NCBI GenBank assembly: GCA_947464275.1
Contig: CANHVU010000017.1
Location: 1 to 64,000, forward strand
Length of the DNA stretch: 64,000 nt
From: Bacteroidota bacterium
GTDB lineage: Bacteria; Bacteroidota; Bacteroidia; UKL13-3
Reading direction: 5' to 3'
The notes under the pieces are model-generated. The model had not been told where the DNA came from. It saw only the letters and a list, made by a program, of their open reading frames with translations, and ran no database searches. Numbering within the stretch: the first letter of the stretch is position 1; each line of letters opens with the position of its first letter. Shown in pieces: positions 24,135 to 32,833 of this stretch. The translations under genes were made by a program, and so were the position numbers.

Positions 24135-25251
24135 TCAATCCTCTAAATATGATTGTGCCATTATTGGTGGTGGTTTGGCTGGACTAACCTTATCCATTCA
24201 ATTAGCGCAAAATGGTCATCAAGTTATATTATTTGAAAAAAATAAATATCCATTCCATAAAGTTTGTGGTGAGTATATTTCATTAGAAAGTTGGGATTTT
24301 TTAAACAGTTTAGGATTGCCAATGGCAGATTTATCCTTGCCAATTATTAATACCATTCATGTTTCTGCACTAAACGGGTTTATCATTCAATCTCCTTTAG
24401 ACTTAGGAGGATTTGGCATTAGCCGATTTTCTTTGGATGATTTATTGTTCAAAAAAGCGAAAGAATTAGGTGTTACAGTTTTAGATAATACCAAGGTTTT
24501 GGATGTTAAACAACATGGTGAATTATATGAGGTTTATACAAATTCAGATAGTTACCAATCAAAATTAGTTTGTGGTAGTTTTGGAAAAATTAACCCACCA
24601 TTTATAGCACAACAAAAGGTAACTGAAAAAGGTAAATACATTGGTGTGAAATACCATATCAAAACTGATTTACCTGCTCATATTATTGAATTGCATAATT
24701 TTAAAGATGGTTATTGTGGCATCTCAAAAGTTGATAATGATACTTATTGCTTATGTTATTTAACTACTTCTAAAAATTTACGATTGCATCAAAATGACAT
24801 CAAACGTATGGAAGAAAATATTTTATATGAAAATCCATATTTAAAAAAGTACTTTACTGAATCAACCTTTTTATATGAAAAACCATTAGTCATCAGTCAA
24901 ATAAGTTTTGAAAAAAAGCATACTTACCAACATGGAATAATTATGCTAGGAGACTCCGCTGGAGCCATTGCACCATTGTGTGGAAACGGCATGAGCATTG
25001 CCATGCGTTCCTCTAAAATATTGGCAAAACATATTGATTTGTTTTTAAAAAATAATATTTCGAAGACAGTATTAATCCAGAATTATACCAATGAATGGAA
25101 CCAAAATTTTTCTTCTAGAATTAAAATTGCCTATTACTTGCAACACTTATTTGGGAAAAAAACCACCACTTATTGGAGTTTAAAATTATTAAAACACTCT
25201 CCTAAAATATTCAAGCAAATTATTTCCTTAACTCATGGTCAAAAATTTTAA
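24127..25251 (+). CDS. FAD-dependent oxidoreductase, geranylgeranyl-reductase-like
   Basis: From the ATG at 24127, 374 residues. The dinucleotide-binding motif is CAIIGGGLAGLTLSIQLAQN, followed by VILFEKNKYPFHKVCGEYIS, whose CGE resembles the geranylgeranyl reductase group, and the second FAD motif MLGDSAGAIAPLCGNGMSIA. Related enzymes either hydroxylate aromatic rings or reduce isoprenoid double bonds. Here either ring oxidation to a quinone or saturation of a UbiA-attached chain would fit. Last gene of the operon. Confidence 0.87.
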   Translation: MNNQSSKYDCAIIGGGLAGLTLSIQLAQNGHQVILFEKNKYPFHKVCGEYISLESWDFLNSLGLPMADLSLPIINTIHVSALNGFIIQSPLDLGGFGISRFSLDDLLFKKAKELGVTVLDNTKVLDVKQHGELYEVYTNSDSYQSKLVCGSFGKINPPFIAQQKVTEKGKYIGVKYHIKTDLPAHIIELHNFKDGYCGISKVDNDTYCLCYLTTSKNLRLHQNDIKRMEENILYENPYLKKYFTESTFLYEKPLVISQISFEKKHTYQHGIIMLGDSAGAIAPLCGNGMSIAMRSSKILAKHIDLFLKNNISKTVLIQNYTNEWNQNFSSRIKIAYYLQHLFGKKTTTYWSLKLLKHSPKIFKQIISLTHGQKF

Positions 25252-25320
25252 TAATGAGGCAGTATAAGAAATAAAAATTTATAACTAGGATGGTGTAAAC
25301 AAGAGTTAGAAATTCTTTGC

Positions 25321-27051
25321 CTAGCTTACATTTTGTTGAGGGTTTTCAATATTGTTTTTTAATTTGTTTGGCTTAATAATAATAAAACCAACAAACAACA
25401 TGAAATAGGGCGAGACATAATAGGATGAATTTCCAAACATAGAAGATATCATGTAAGAAATACAAACAAACATGGTAATGTATTCAATATCATTCCAGTT
25501 TTTATAGTTTTTTAAATTCCTTATCAGAACAATACTAATGGCTATTATATAAAGCAGCATACCCGGTATTCCGGTAGTGGCTGATAATTGTAAAATCAAA
25601 TTATGGGTTCTTCCCTCACTTATTCCAAACTGTCCGTAAAACTCGTTATGTAAGCTTTCTAATCCAAAACCAAAAATTGGTTTTTGTTTAATCAGTTCTA
25701 TAGCTGCAAACCAAATTTGCATTCTACCAGCACCAGTATTCCAAATTCCTTCATACTTAGCTTTTGTTAATTTTAAAGCAGTTGAATCATTATTATTTGA
25801 AATAATTACTGGAGGATTATTAACATTTTTGGTATTGGTGGATGTGATGTAGTTTTTTACTTTTATTAAGTCATTATAAGTTGTTTTAAAATTATATTCT
25901 AAATACATTTTTCCATCTGCATTTCTAATAAGTACTGAAAGTAAAATAAAGCTGATAAATACAATTGTTAATGGAAGTATATTTTTTTTGATGATGAATG
26001 CATGTAAAAGCATAAAAATAATAGAAAAAGCCACTCCTAAGTAGGCACCAAACGTATCGCTTTTAATAAGAATGGAGGCAAGGATTAAATAACAAAAATA
26101 ATAGAGATATTTTTTCCATAATTCTTTTTTAGCTACCATTAATCCAACAGATGAAACAACCACAATTGAAAGTAAATAACAATAATGATTTACATTTCTA
26201 AATAAAGCTTTGTTAAAAAACAAGTAATAACTAGCATTGGTTTTGCTATTTATCCATTGAAAAAATGAATCAAAACCAAAAGTCAATTCACTTCTTTTAT
26301 TGATGAGAAAACTGAAAGCAGTTAATAGGGTAACGCAAATGGTTAATGAAGATATTAAATTTAACCTCTTTTTATCTGAATCATTACCAATGCCAAGTAA
26401 AATGCCTGTTATTAATATAACACCATACATTAAAAACGCCCAATAGCCATCTTTTAAACTATAACTACCATTAAATGCTTTCTTTATAATGGTTGAGTTA
26501 ATACAACCAATAAAAGTCCAACACATGAAGCATACCAACAAAATAATTGGAATATAATTCCTTAACTCTTTTTTTATGTTATTAGCATTTAATAAACGCA
26601 GTTTGAATCGGAAACATATATTAATAATAGAAAATGTAAGAGTTGTAATAAACATAGTAACAAAAACAGGAACCGTTACTCTGCTATTACTTCCGTATGA
26701 GGTATCGTTAAAAGTGTCAATTACACTAATTAGTTTTATGATTCCTAAAAGTGCAAAAACAGTAAAAATGCAAACAGTTATTATTTTATACCTAACTTGA
26801 GTAAATAGATTATTGAATAATTTTTTTGTATCAATAGCTAAATATACTAATATTACTAATAGAGTAGCGGCTGCTAAGAGGTAATTATAGTTTTGGATGT
26901 ATGCAGTAACAATGGTGTAATTATTATTGCTAATCTGTGTTTCATTCGAAAAAAAACCAAGAAAAAGGCATACCAAAGTTTCTATTGTTAATGCAAACAA
27001 TAACCAATAAAAAAAAGTATTCTTATATTTTAAATTTATAGAGTCCATCAA
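25321..27051 (-). CDS. O-antigen ligase / polymerase family membrane protein
   Basis: A 576-residue protein with about twelve membrane segments and the Wzy_C / RfaL-type periplasmic loop: GAGRMQIWFAAIELIKQKPI, then FGFGLESLHNEFYGQFGISE and GRTHNLILQLSATTGIPG, with the conserved Arg and His. It joins or polymerises glycans on a lipid carrier at the periplasmic face. No other O-antigen genes are adjacent; it stands alone, convergent with the polyketide operon, so the glycan acceptor is unknown. Confidence 0.85.
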   Translation of the reverse strand: MMDSINLKYKNTFFYWLLFALTIETLVCLFLGFFSNETQISNNNYTIVTAYIQNYNYLLAAATLLVILVYLAIDTKKLFNNLFTQVRYKIITVCIFTVFALLGIIKLISVIDTFNDTSYGSNSRVTVPVFVTMFITTLTFSIINICFRFKLRLLNANNIKKELRNYIPIILLVCFMCWTFIGCINSTIIKKAFNGSYSLKDGYWAFLMYGVILITGILLGIGNDSDKKRLNLISSLTICVTLLTAFSFLINKRSELTFGFDSFFQWINSKTNASYYLFFNKALFRNVNHYCYLLSIVVVSSVGLMVAKKELWKKYLYYFCYLILASILIKSDTFGAYLGVAFSIIFMLLHAFIIKKNILPLTIVFISFILLSVLIRNADGKMYLEYNFKTTYNDLIKVKNYITSTNTKNVNNPPVIISNNNDSTALKLTKAKYEGIWNTGAGRMQIWFAAIELIKQKPIFGFGLESLHNEFYGQFGISEGRTHNLILQLSATTGIPGMLLYIIAISIVLIRNLKNYKNWNDIEYITMFVCISYMISSMFGNSSYYVSPYFMLFVGFIIIKPNKLKNNIENPQQNVS

Positions 27052-27176
27052 TCCAATATTTCAACAAAGTTGGAATTAATTGTAAGTGTAATAAGTTTTC
27101 TGTAGGCCTTTAAAACTTAGAGAAATCTAAAGTTTATTCGAGTGACTAAAGTTTATTGAATAATTGAAAAAAGGTT

Positions 27177-27212
27177 ATAAAAAAACCTCGTAAATTTTTA
27201 CGAGGTTTTTTT
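27177..27212 (-). terminator. Terminator of the peptide transporter gene
   Basis: AAAAACCTCGTAAA / TTTACGAGGTTTTT is a 14-bp perfect stem with a two-base loop, flanked by A and T runs on both sides. It lies about 10 bp after the transporter stop on the minus strand. Confidence 0.9.
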
Positions 27213-27220
27213 ATGGATGA

Positions 27221-29110
27221 TTATTGCACCCCGTGCATCATTTTCAATAAGCGTTTGCTTAAGAAGAATAAAATAACTGAAGAAGCTCCTGCCATGAATA
27301 CAAACACCATGAAGAAATCGAATAAGTTATTAATTGAAATTCCAACAAATGAAGGTTTTTCAGGTTTTAAATTCCAAACTTGAACTTTGGTAGTTTTAAC
27401 AGGCACTTTATCAACTACTTTTTCAGTAATTTCATGGGTAATCAATTTGCTACCGTCATCAAATAAAACAGCCCTATCAAAATTACCATTAGCCATTTTG
27501 ATTAGTTTTAAATGGAAATTACTAATTTCAGCAGTAGCAGCAGCACTATCTATTGCAACGATGCTATCCATTTTATTATCAGTTGATTTTATAGTTTTTA
27601 AAGTAACCAAAGGTAAAGCAGTATTTGCTTTTGGATCAGCGCTCCAAACCGTAGTATCAATCATATAAGCCGAAAGCTTTTCAATTTGTGCCATTTCGGT
27701 TTCATTACTAATTGATTTTTCAATTTTTACTTCTTCAGGGTACAATGAACTTAAAGTTCCAGCAAATTTATTAGCTGAGGCAGTAGATAAAAACCAAACA
27801 CCCATCAATAATGATGCTAAGCGCGCAGGCGATAATTTATTTACCATTGATAAACCAATTGGTGATAAACAAAGTTCACCAAACGTATGAATGGTATATA
27901 AACTTACTAACCAACCCATTGAAACTTTAGTACTAGGGTCAATACCTTTTACACCAAAAGCAATTACTAAATAGCCAATAGCTAATAAAAATAAACCTAA
28001 AGCTTGTTTAAAAGGAGATGCAGGTTCTAAATTACGTTTGCCTAATCCACCCCAAATCCAAACAAAAATTGGAGCAAAAATTACAATAGCAACTGCGTTG
28101 ATACTTTGGAAATAAGATGCTGGAACAATGCTTCCAAATAGATTACGATCAGTTTGTTCTTCGGCAAAATAAGTTAATGAAGCACCAGCTTGTTCAAATG
28201 CTGCCCAAAAGAAAATTACGAAGAATGCAGCAATATAAATTACCCAAATTTTATCTTTTTCTTGTTTGGTTAAACTATCGTCAGCTATAATAAATCCAGG
28301 AGCAACAATGGTTAAATCAAAAATAAATGTTCCAATTAAATCAAGTTCTAATACCTTGAAAAATAAAACAAATAACGCTACAAAAGCACCTCCCCAAATA
28401 TATAACTGCTTGGGGTTAAAAGGTTTTTTCTCTGCATTGGTATCTGTTACATTTCTGCTTACGTTTGGTTTATCGCCAATTTGAACACCTTCTGGAGTAA
28501 CAATGTATTTGTTTTTTAACATTACAAATAAAATTACACTTACAATCATACCAACACAAGCAGCTAAAAAGCCCCATTTAAAGTCAGCAGGATTACCAGT
28601 ATCGCCCAAAAAGCCGCATAATAAAGGAGCAATAAAAGCACCTAAATTAATTCCCATGTAAAAAATAGTAAATGCTGAATCAACTCTTTTATCACCTTCA
28701 GGGTATAATTGACCAACCATGGTTGAAATATTGGGTTTGAAAAAACCATTACCAAATATTAGGAAACCAAGACCTACAAACATTACCATTGGTGCGAATT
28801 CTTGTTGGTAAAAACTTCCTGCTATGAACATAAAAAACTGTCCAATAGCCATTAAAATACCACCAATAATAATTGATTTTCTGTTACCCCAGTATCTATC
28901 GGCCATATAGCCTCCTAATAAAGGTGTTAAATACACTAAACCGGTATAACTACCATAAATTTGTGAACCTAATGATTTGTCGAACAATAATGCTTTAGCC
29001 ATAAAGAGCACAAAAATTGCTCTCATGCCATAGTAGCTAAAACGCTCCCACATTTCGGTAACAAAGAGGACGTATAAACCTTTTGGATGTCCTGTAGATG
29101 AATTACTCAT
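27221..29110 (-). CDS. Proton-dependent oligopeptide transporter (POT/PTR family)
   Basis: A 629-residue member of the POT family of di/tripeptide symporters. The proton-coupling ExxER motif is E19-x-x-E22-R23 (TEMWERFSYYGMR), and the family signatures FFKPNISTMVGQLY and FTIFYMGINLGAFIAP are present. It is about 130 residues longer than the usual 480-500 because of a hydrophilic insertion at about 458-592 between the last two membrane blocks; such insertions occur in Bacteroidota members. Divergent from the DUF4197 gene; its own terminator follows. Confidence 0.93.
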   Translation of the reverse strand: MSNSSTGHPKGLYVLFVTEMWERFSYYGMRAIFVLFMAKALLFDKSLGSQIYGSYTGLVYLTPLLGGYMADRYWGNRKSIIIGGILMAIGQFFMFIAGSFYQQEFAPMVMFVGLGFLIFGNGFFKPNISTMVGQLYPEGDKRVDSAFTIFYMGINLGAFIAPLLCGFLGDTGNPADFKWGFLAACVGMIVSVILFVMLKNKYIVTPEGVQIGDKPNVSRNVTDTNAEKKPFNPKQLYIWGGAFVALFVLFFKVLELDLIGTFIFDLTIVAPGFIIADDSLTKQEKDKIWVIYIAAFFVIFFWAAFEQAGASLTYFAEEQTDRNLFGSIVPASYFQSINAVAIVIFAPIFVWIWGGLGKRNLEPASPFKQALGLFLLAIGYLVIAFGVKGIDPSTKVSMGWLVSLYTIHTFGELCLSPIGLSMVNKLSPARLASLLMGVWFLSTASANKFAGTLSSLYPEEVKIEKSISNETEMAQIEKLSAYMIDTTVWSADPKANTALPLVTLKTIKSTDNKMDSIVAIDSAAATAEISNFHLKLIKMANGNFDRAVLFDDGSKLITHEITEKVVDKVPVKTTKVQVWNLKPEKPSFVGISINNLFDFFMVFVFMAGASSVILFFLSKRLLKMMHGVQ

Positions 29111-29209
29111 AATTTATTTTAATGTTTAAGTTTTTTTGTAGTGTGCAATATATAAATGATGTGTTTAATTCCAATTATTTGTAAAAATAAAATGCTAAAA
29201 TTGCAGCCT

Positions 29210-29971
29210 ATGAAGAAATTAATTATATATATAACTACCTTTTTAGCTATTGGTAGTATGTCATCGTGCGATGTTTTAAATGAATTAGCAAAACAGCCAG
29301 GAATTGGTAATGTAGGGAATATCAAAATTCCGTTGACTAACGAAGAGGTAATTAAAGGTTTAAAAAATGCTTTAAATGTTGGTATTGATAGCTCTGTGTT
29401 TTCGTTAAGTAGGGTAAATGGATACTTAGGAAACGAATTAATAAAACTAGCATTACCGCCCGAAGCGCAACCAATTGTTACTAATTTAGCTAAAATACCT
29501 GGTGGTCAAAAATTATTAAACGATGCCATTGTAGCCATTAATAAAGCTGCCGAAGATGCAGCTCCACAAGCTAAAACCATATTTGTAAATGCCATTACCA
29601 ATATGAGCATTCAGGATGGGTTTAATATTTTAAAAGGAAATCAAAATGCAGCTACTGTATTCTTAAAGAATAATACCTACCAACAACTTACAGATGCCTT
29701 TGCTCCCAAAATAAGAACATCATTAAGTAAACCATTGGTACTTGGTTACTCGGCTGAAGCAGCCTATAAGAATTTAATTGATGGTTATAACTTAGCTTCG
29801 GTAAATGGCATGTTGTTTCCTCAAGTTAAACAAAATTCATTAGCCACTTACACTACTCAAAAAGCACTTGATGGTTTGTTTATTAAATTGGAACAACAAG
29901 AAAAATTAATTCGTCAAGATCCGATGCACCAAGTTACCGATATTTTAAAAAGAGTTTTTGGGGGTAAATAA
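29210..29971 (+). CDS. DUF4197 family lipoprotein
   Basis: From the ATG at 29210, 253 residues. The signal is MKKLIIYITTFLAIGSMSSC with a lipobox-like SMSSC, so probably a lipoprotein anchored at C20. The rest matches DUF4197: LTNEEVIKGLKNALNVGIDS, PQAKTIFVNAITNMSIQDGF, ILKGNQNAATVFLKNNTYQQ. Function of the family is unknown. The upstream sequence TAAAATTGCAGCCT directly before the ATG resembles a Bacteroidota -7 element, so the transcript may have almost no leader. It ends one base before the convergent gene 29972-31096. Confidence 0.88.
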   Translation: MKKLIIYITTFLAIGSMSSCDVLNELAKQPGIGNVGNIKIPLTNEEVIKGLKNALNVGIDSSVFSLSRVNGYLGNELIKLALPPEAQPIVTNLAKIPGGQKLLNDAIVAINKAAEDAAPQAKTIFVNAITNMSIQDGFNILKGNQNAATVFLKNNTYQQLTDAFAPKIRTSLSKPLVLGYSAEAAYKNLIDGYNLASVNGMLFPQVKQNSLATYTTQKALDGLFIKLEQQEKLIRQDPMHQVTDILKRVFGGK

Positions 29972-31096
29972 TTACCTCCAACTTACTTCCTTCATACCTT
30001 GTGGTGTGTATTTTAATATATGCAAAAACGAGTTTTGAATACCAGGTAATTCTGTTTTTTCTTTTAGTAAATATTTGTTAGCTAATAAATCAAAAGGTTT
30101 TAGCTCATTTAATTTATTAAAAGTTCCCTTTGTTTGTATATAACTACTTACCGTCATAATAAATTGATCATAACCAACAAAAGCATATTCGTTAGGTTCT
30201 GTTTCGTTATAATCTCGGTAAGTAGTAATAAATTTTTTTGTTAAACTATCATTATAGTTTATGTAAAAAGGGGTAATGATATGTAGGTTTGTTGCTTCCC
30301 AATCCTCTAAATTTAAATCTTTAAAATCAATTATTTTTCTTAACCCAAAAGTTGTTTCCTTAAAATTATTATTAGTATCGGCTATGGTTTTTAAAATAGA
30401 ATTTACTTGCGATTCATCATCACAAGCTAGAAAAACATAATTATTTTTGATATGATCAAATTGAAGTAACACATCATTTGGTTTGGTAATATCGGCTTGT
30501 TTTAAATTTAAATCCATTTCTGGTTTAACTATTTGCTTTAAATAGTTTGATAGCATTCTGTCTGATGCATCCTTTCCGTATACTACAATTAAATTACCAG
30601 TTGCATCTATTTTGTTTAAATAATTAACCAAATACTCAGCATAATAATTCAAGTCAGGATAGGCTGAAATAGATTTTGCATCATTTATTTTTGTTTTTGT
30701 AAATGTAAATAGGGGAGAAAGGTGATATGCGTTTTTTTTGTTTTTGTAGTTTTGCATCATAATTTGACCTTCTTTTATTACTGGTCCAATTATTAAATCA
30801 GCATTTAATACCGCATCATTTTGTAATATTTTTTTAAATTTTACAGTATCTCTTTCGGTATCAAAAACAGTAATTTCTATATTATTTCCTGCATTTTTTA
30901 AACTATCGGCAGCTATCAATAATCCTTGGTAATATTCGCGGCATGCATTTCCCAAATCTGCATTTTTGTGATTAGCATTTTGATTGATATTTTTAGCACA
31001 AAAGGGCATTAGCAAAGCAATTTTTATCGGATCTTTGCTTTGAGCTATTAATTTTGTTGATACACAAAATAATATTATAAAAACGATTTTGTTCAT
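29972..31096 (-). CDS. Periplasmic type 1 binding-fold protein
   Basis: Taking the ATG at 31096 (374 residues) leaves a clean signal peptide MNKIVFIILFCVSTKLIAQS. The mature protein has the type 1 periplasmic-binding (branched-chain amino acid receptor-like) fold: KIALLMPFCAKN, YYQGLLIAADSLKNAGNNIE, VLNADLIIGPVIKEGQ, and a C-terminal FVGYDQFIMTVSSY. In Bacteroidota similar proteins often follow LysM domains; none is seen here. No transporter genes adjoin, so it may act in envelope sensing rather than uptake. Confidence 0.75.
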   Translation of the reverse strand: MNKIVFIILFCVSTKLIAQSKDPIKIALLMPFCAKNINQNANHKNADLGNACREYYQGLLIAADSLKNAGNNIEITVFDTERDTVKFKKILQNDAVLNADLIIGPVIKEGQIMMQNYKNKKNAYHLSPLFTFTKTKINDAKSISAYPDLNYYAEYLVNYLNKIDATGNLIVVYGKDASDRMLSNYLKQIVKPEMDLNLKQADITKPNDVLLQFDHIKNNYVFLACDDESQVNSILKTIADTNNNFKETTFGLRKIIDFKDLNLEDWEATNLHIITPFYINYNDSLTKKFITTYRDYNETEPNEYAFVGYDQFIMTVSSYIQTKGTFNKLNELKPFDLLANKYLLKEKTELPGIQNSFLHILKYTPQGMKEVSWR

Positions 31097-31162
31097 TGAA
31101 TGCAAATTAAACAAAAATCAACTAGAAAGTGTCTTTGTTGAATTTAAAAAATAACAAAAGCA

Positions 31163-31753
31163 CTATTCTTCTGATCTCATGTAATTGGGGAAAATCATGG
31201 TGTAGCCAATTAATATGATACCTGTAGAAACACTAATTAAGGTGGTAAACAAAAAGCATATGCCATTACCTGTTTCTTTTAAATCAGCTATTTCAATATA
31301 AAATACAGAGGAAACAAAAGTTAAAAGCAAAAGAATTATACTCCACGGTTTAAATTTATTGATATATTCCATTAAAAAATCTATTGCAAAATATAAGATT
31401 ATAAAGGCAAAAATAATTAATAAAAACATGGCAAAAATAACCGTTTGGTCATTGCTTAATTGGTTGCTTAAAAACAGGGCATTAACATTTAAGTCGTAAT
31501 AATGTTCAATAGTTGGTCTATCTATTTCATTATCTATTATTACTTTAGATCCACGTGCAATAATTGCTCTTTCTTCAGTAAGTAGAGAAAAAAGTTTCGA
31601 AAATTCTTGTATAAAAAGAGTAGTAAATTTAATAAGCTTATTGAATGCCATTAATAAGCCAAGCATTAGAGAAGCAACAGCTAAATCTTTAAAAAAAGAT
31701 TTAGCTGTTACCTTGTCTTTATAAGTTGTACTTTGATTGTTAGAATCGTTCAT
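31163..31753 (-). CDS. Four-span membrane protein, tandem paralogue 1
   Basis: 196 residues with an N-terminal hydrophobic segment (LAVASLMLGLLMAFNKLIKF), a polar region of about 50 residues, and three more spans including ILYFAIDFLMEYINKFKPWS and VFYIEIADLKETGNGICFLF. It is about 60% identical by eye to the next gene (over 75% in the C-terminal 75 residues), 96 bp apart on the same strand. No family recognised. The conserved block IADLKETGNGICF is the most likely functional site. Confidence 0.75.
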   Translation of the reverse strand: MNDSNNQSTTYKDKVTAKSFFKDLAVASLMLGLLMAFNKLIKFTTLFIQEFSKLFSLLTEERAIIARGSKVIIDNEIDRPTIEHYYDLNVNALFLSNQLSNDQTVIFAMFLLIIFAFIILYFAIDFLMEYINKFKPWSIILLLLTFVSSVFYIEIADLKETGNGICFLFTTLISVSTGIILIGYTMIFPNYMRSEE

Positions 31754-31849
31754 TTTGGAGCAGTAAAACTATTTAAAAATTTATTAAAAACAAAAGATTA
31801 ATAAAATTTTCCAAATGACTTTTCTTTTTATGATATTCTTTAAGTTTTA

Positions 31850-32440
31850 TTAGTCTTCTACCTGCCTATAATTAGGAAAAATTAGTGTATAACCAATAAG
31901 AATTAATCCACTAACAATACTAATCATTGTTGTAAACATAAAACAAATACCATTTCCAGTTTCTTTCAAGTCAGTTATTTCGAGGTAAAACACACTTGAA
32001 ATAAAGGTAATAAGTAATAAAACAATACTCCAAGGTTTAAACTTATTGGTGTATTCTATCAAAAAATCAATAGCAAAATACAATGCAATAAATATTAAAA
32101 GGGCAATAAAAATAATCACCAAAAACAAAAACTGATTATTTTGAATTTGATCACTTAAACTTTCTGCAGTATTGCTTAATTCAAAATTACTTTCCCATTT
32201 TTTTCCGTTGACTGTATTTACGATATAACGAGATGTTCTGTCTATTGTTTCTTTTTCATTAGAAAACTGTTCTCTGATAGCGTTAAATTCCTGAATAAAA
32301 AGAACTATAAATTTTACCAATTTGGTAAAAGCCATTAACAAACCTAACAGAATGGTTGCAACTAATAAATCTATAAATACTGACCTAACTCTATTTTCGT
32401 TTAATTTAACTGGAAAAACTATTTTTTTATCACTTAACAT
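31850..32440 (-). CDS. Four-span membrane protein, tandem paralogue 2
   Basis: 196 residues, exactly the same length as its neighbour and aligned without apparent large gaps. The polar loop between the first and second span (NAIREQFSNEKETIDRTSRY) is the most divergent part. A recent tandem duplication is likely. Confidence 0.75.
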   Translation of the reverse strand: MLSDKKIVFPVKLNENRVRSVFIDLLVATILLGLLMAFTKLVKFIVLFIQEFNAIREQFSNEKETIDRTSRYIVNTVNGKKWESNFELSNTAESLSDQIQNNQFLFLVIIFIALLIFIALYFAIDFLIEYTNKFKPWSIVLLLITFISSVFYLEITDLKETGNGICFMFTTMISIVSGLILIGYTLIFPNYRQVED

Positions 32441-32550
32441 TATAACAGTAGTTGAAATACAATTTCTAAAAAAATTGAATCATTTTTTGTAAATATTTGT
32501 ATTTTTTGACTTATAATATTGTTCGCCAGAAAAATTCTTTCAAATATTCG

Positions 32551-32772
32551 TTAAATGCTTTTTTTCTGCTTGCTAACTACTTTCGTTAAACCGTATGCTG
32601 CTCCGGCTGCAGCTAGCCATAAAATATTATTATCAACAGGAACATCTTGTGGTTTATCACCAAAAAAATCCTCATCTGAACCTGTAGAACCTGGTTGTGC
32701 ATTTAAATTTAAAGATAAAGAAATTGTAAATGCAATTAATAAAGCGCTTAATAGTATATTTTTATTTTTCAT
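32551..32772 (-). CDS. Small exported protein with PID-CTERM-like tail
   Basis: 73 residues. A signal peptide (NILLSALLIAFTISLSLNLN, cleavage near NAQP) is followed by an acidic linker (GSTGSDEDFFGDKPQDVPVD) and a short hydrophobic segment with a basic end (NNILWLAAAGAAYGLTKVVS, KQKK). The order Pro-x-Asp, span, basic tail is that of the PID-CTERM sorting signal of Bacteroidota; here the motif reads PVD. Probably held in a membrane; function unknown. Confidence 0.75.
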   Translation of the reverse strand: MKNKNILLSALLIAFTISLSLNLNAQPGSTGSDEDFFGDKPQDVPVDNNILWLAAAGAAYGLTKVVSKQKKSI

Positions 32773-32795
32773 ATTTTTATTTTGTTTTTTTAGAT

Positions 32796-32828
32796 AGGCT
32801 GTAACAGTAAATGTTACAGCCTTTTTTG
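32796..32828. terminator. Stem-loop between T9SS cargo gene and PID-CTERM gene
   Basis: AGGCTGTAACA-gtaaa-TGTTACAGCCT is an 11-bp perfect stem. The T run is on the plus-strand side, whereas the flanking genes are on the minus strand, so it may act as an intercistronic stabiliser or weak terminator rather than a classical one. Confidence 0.6.
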
Positions 32829-32833
32829 TTTAA

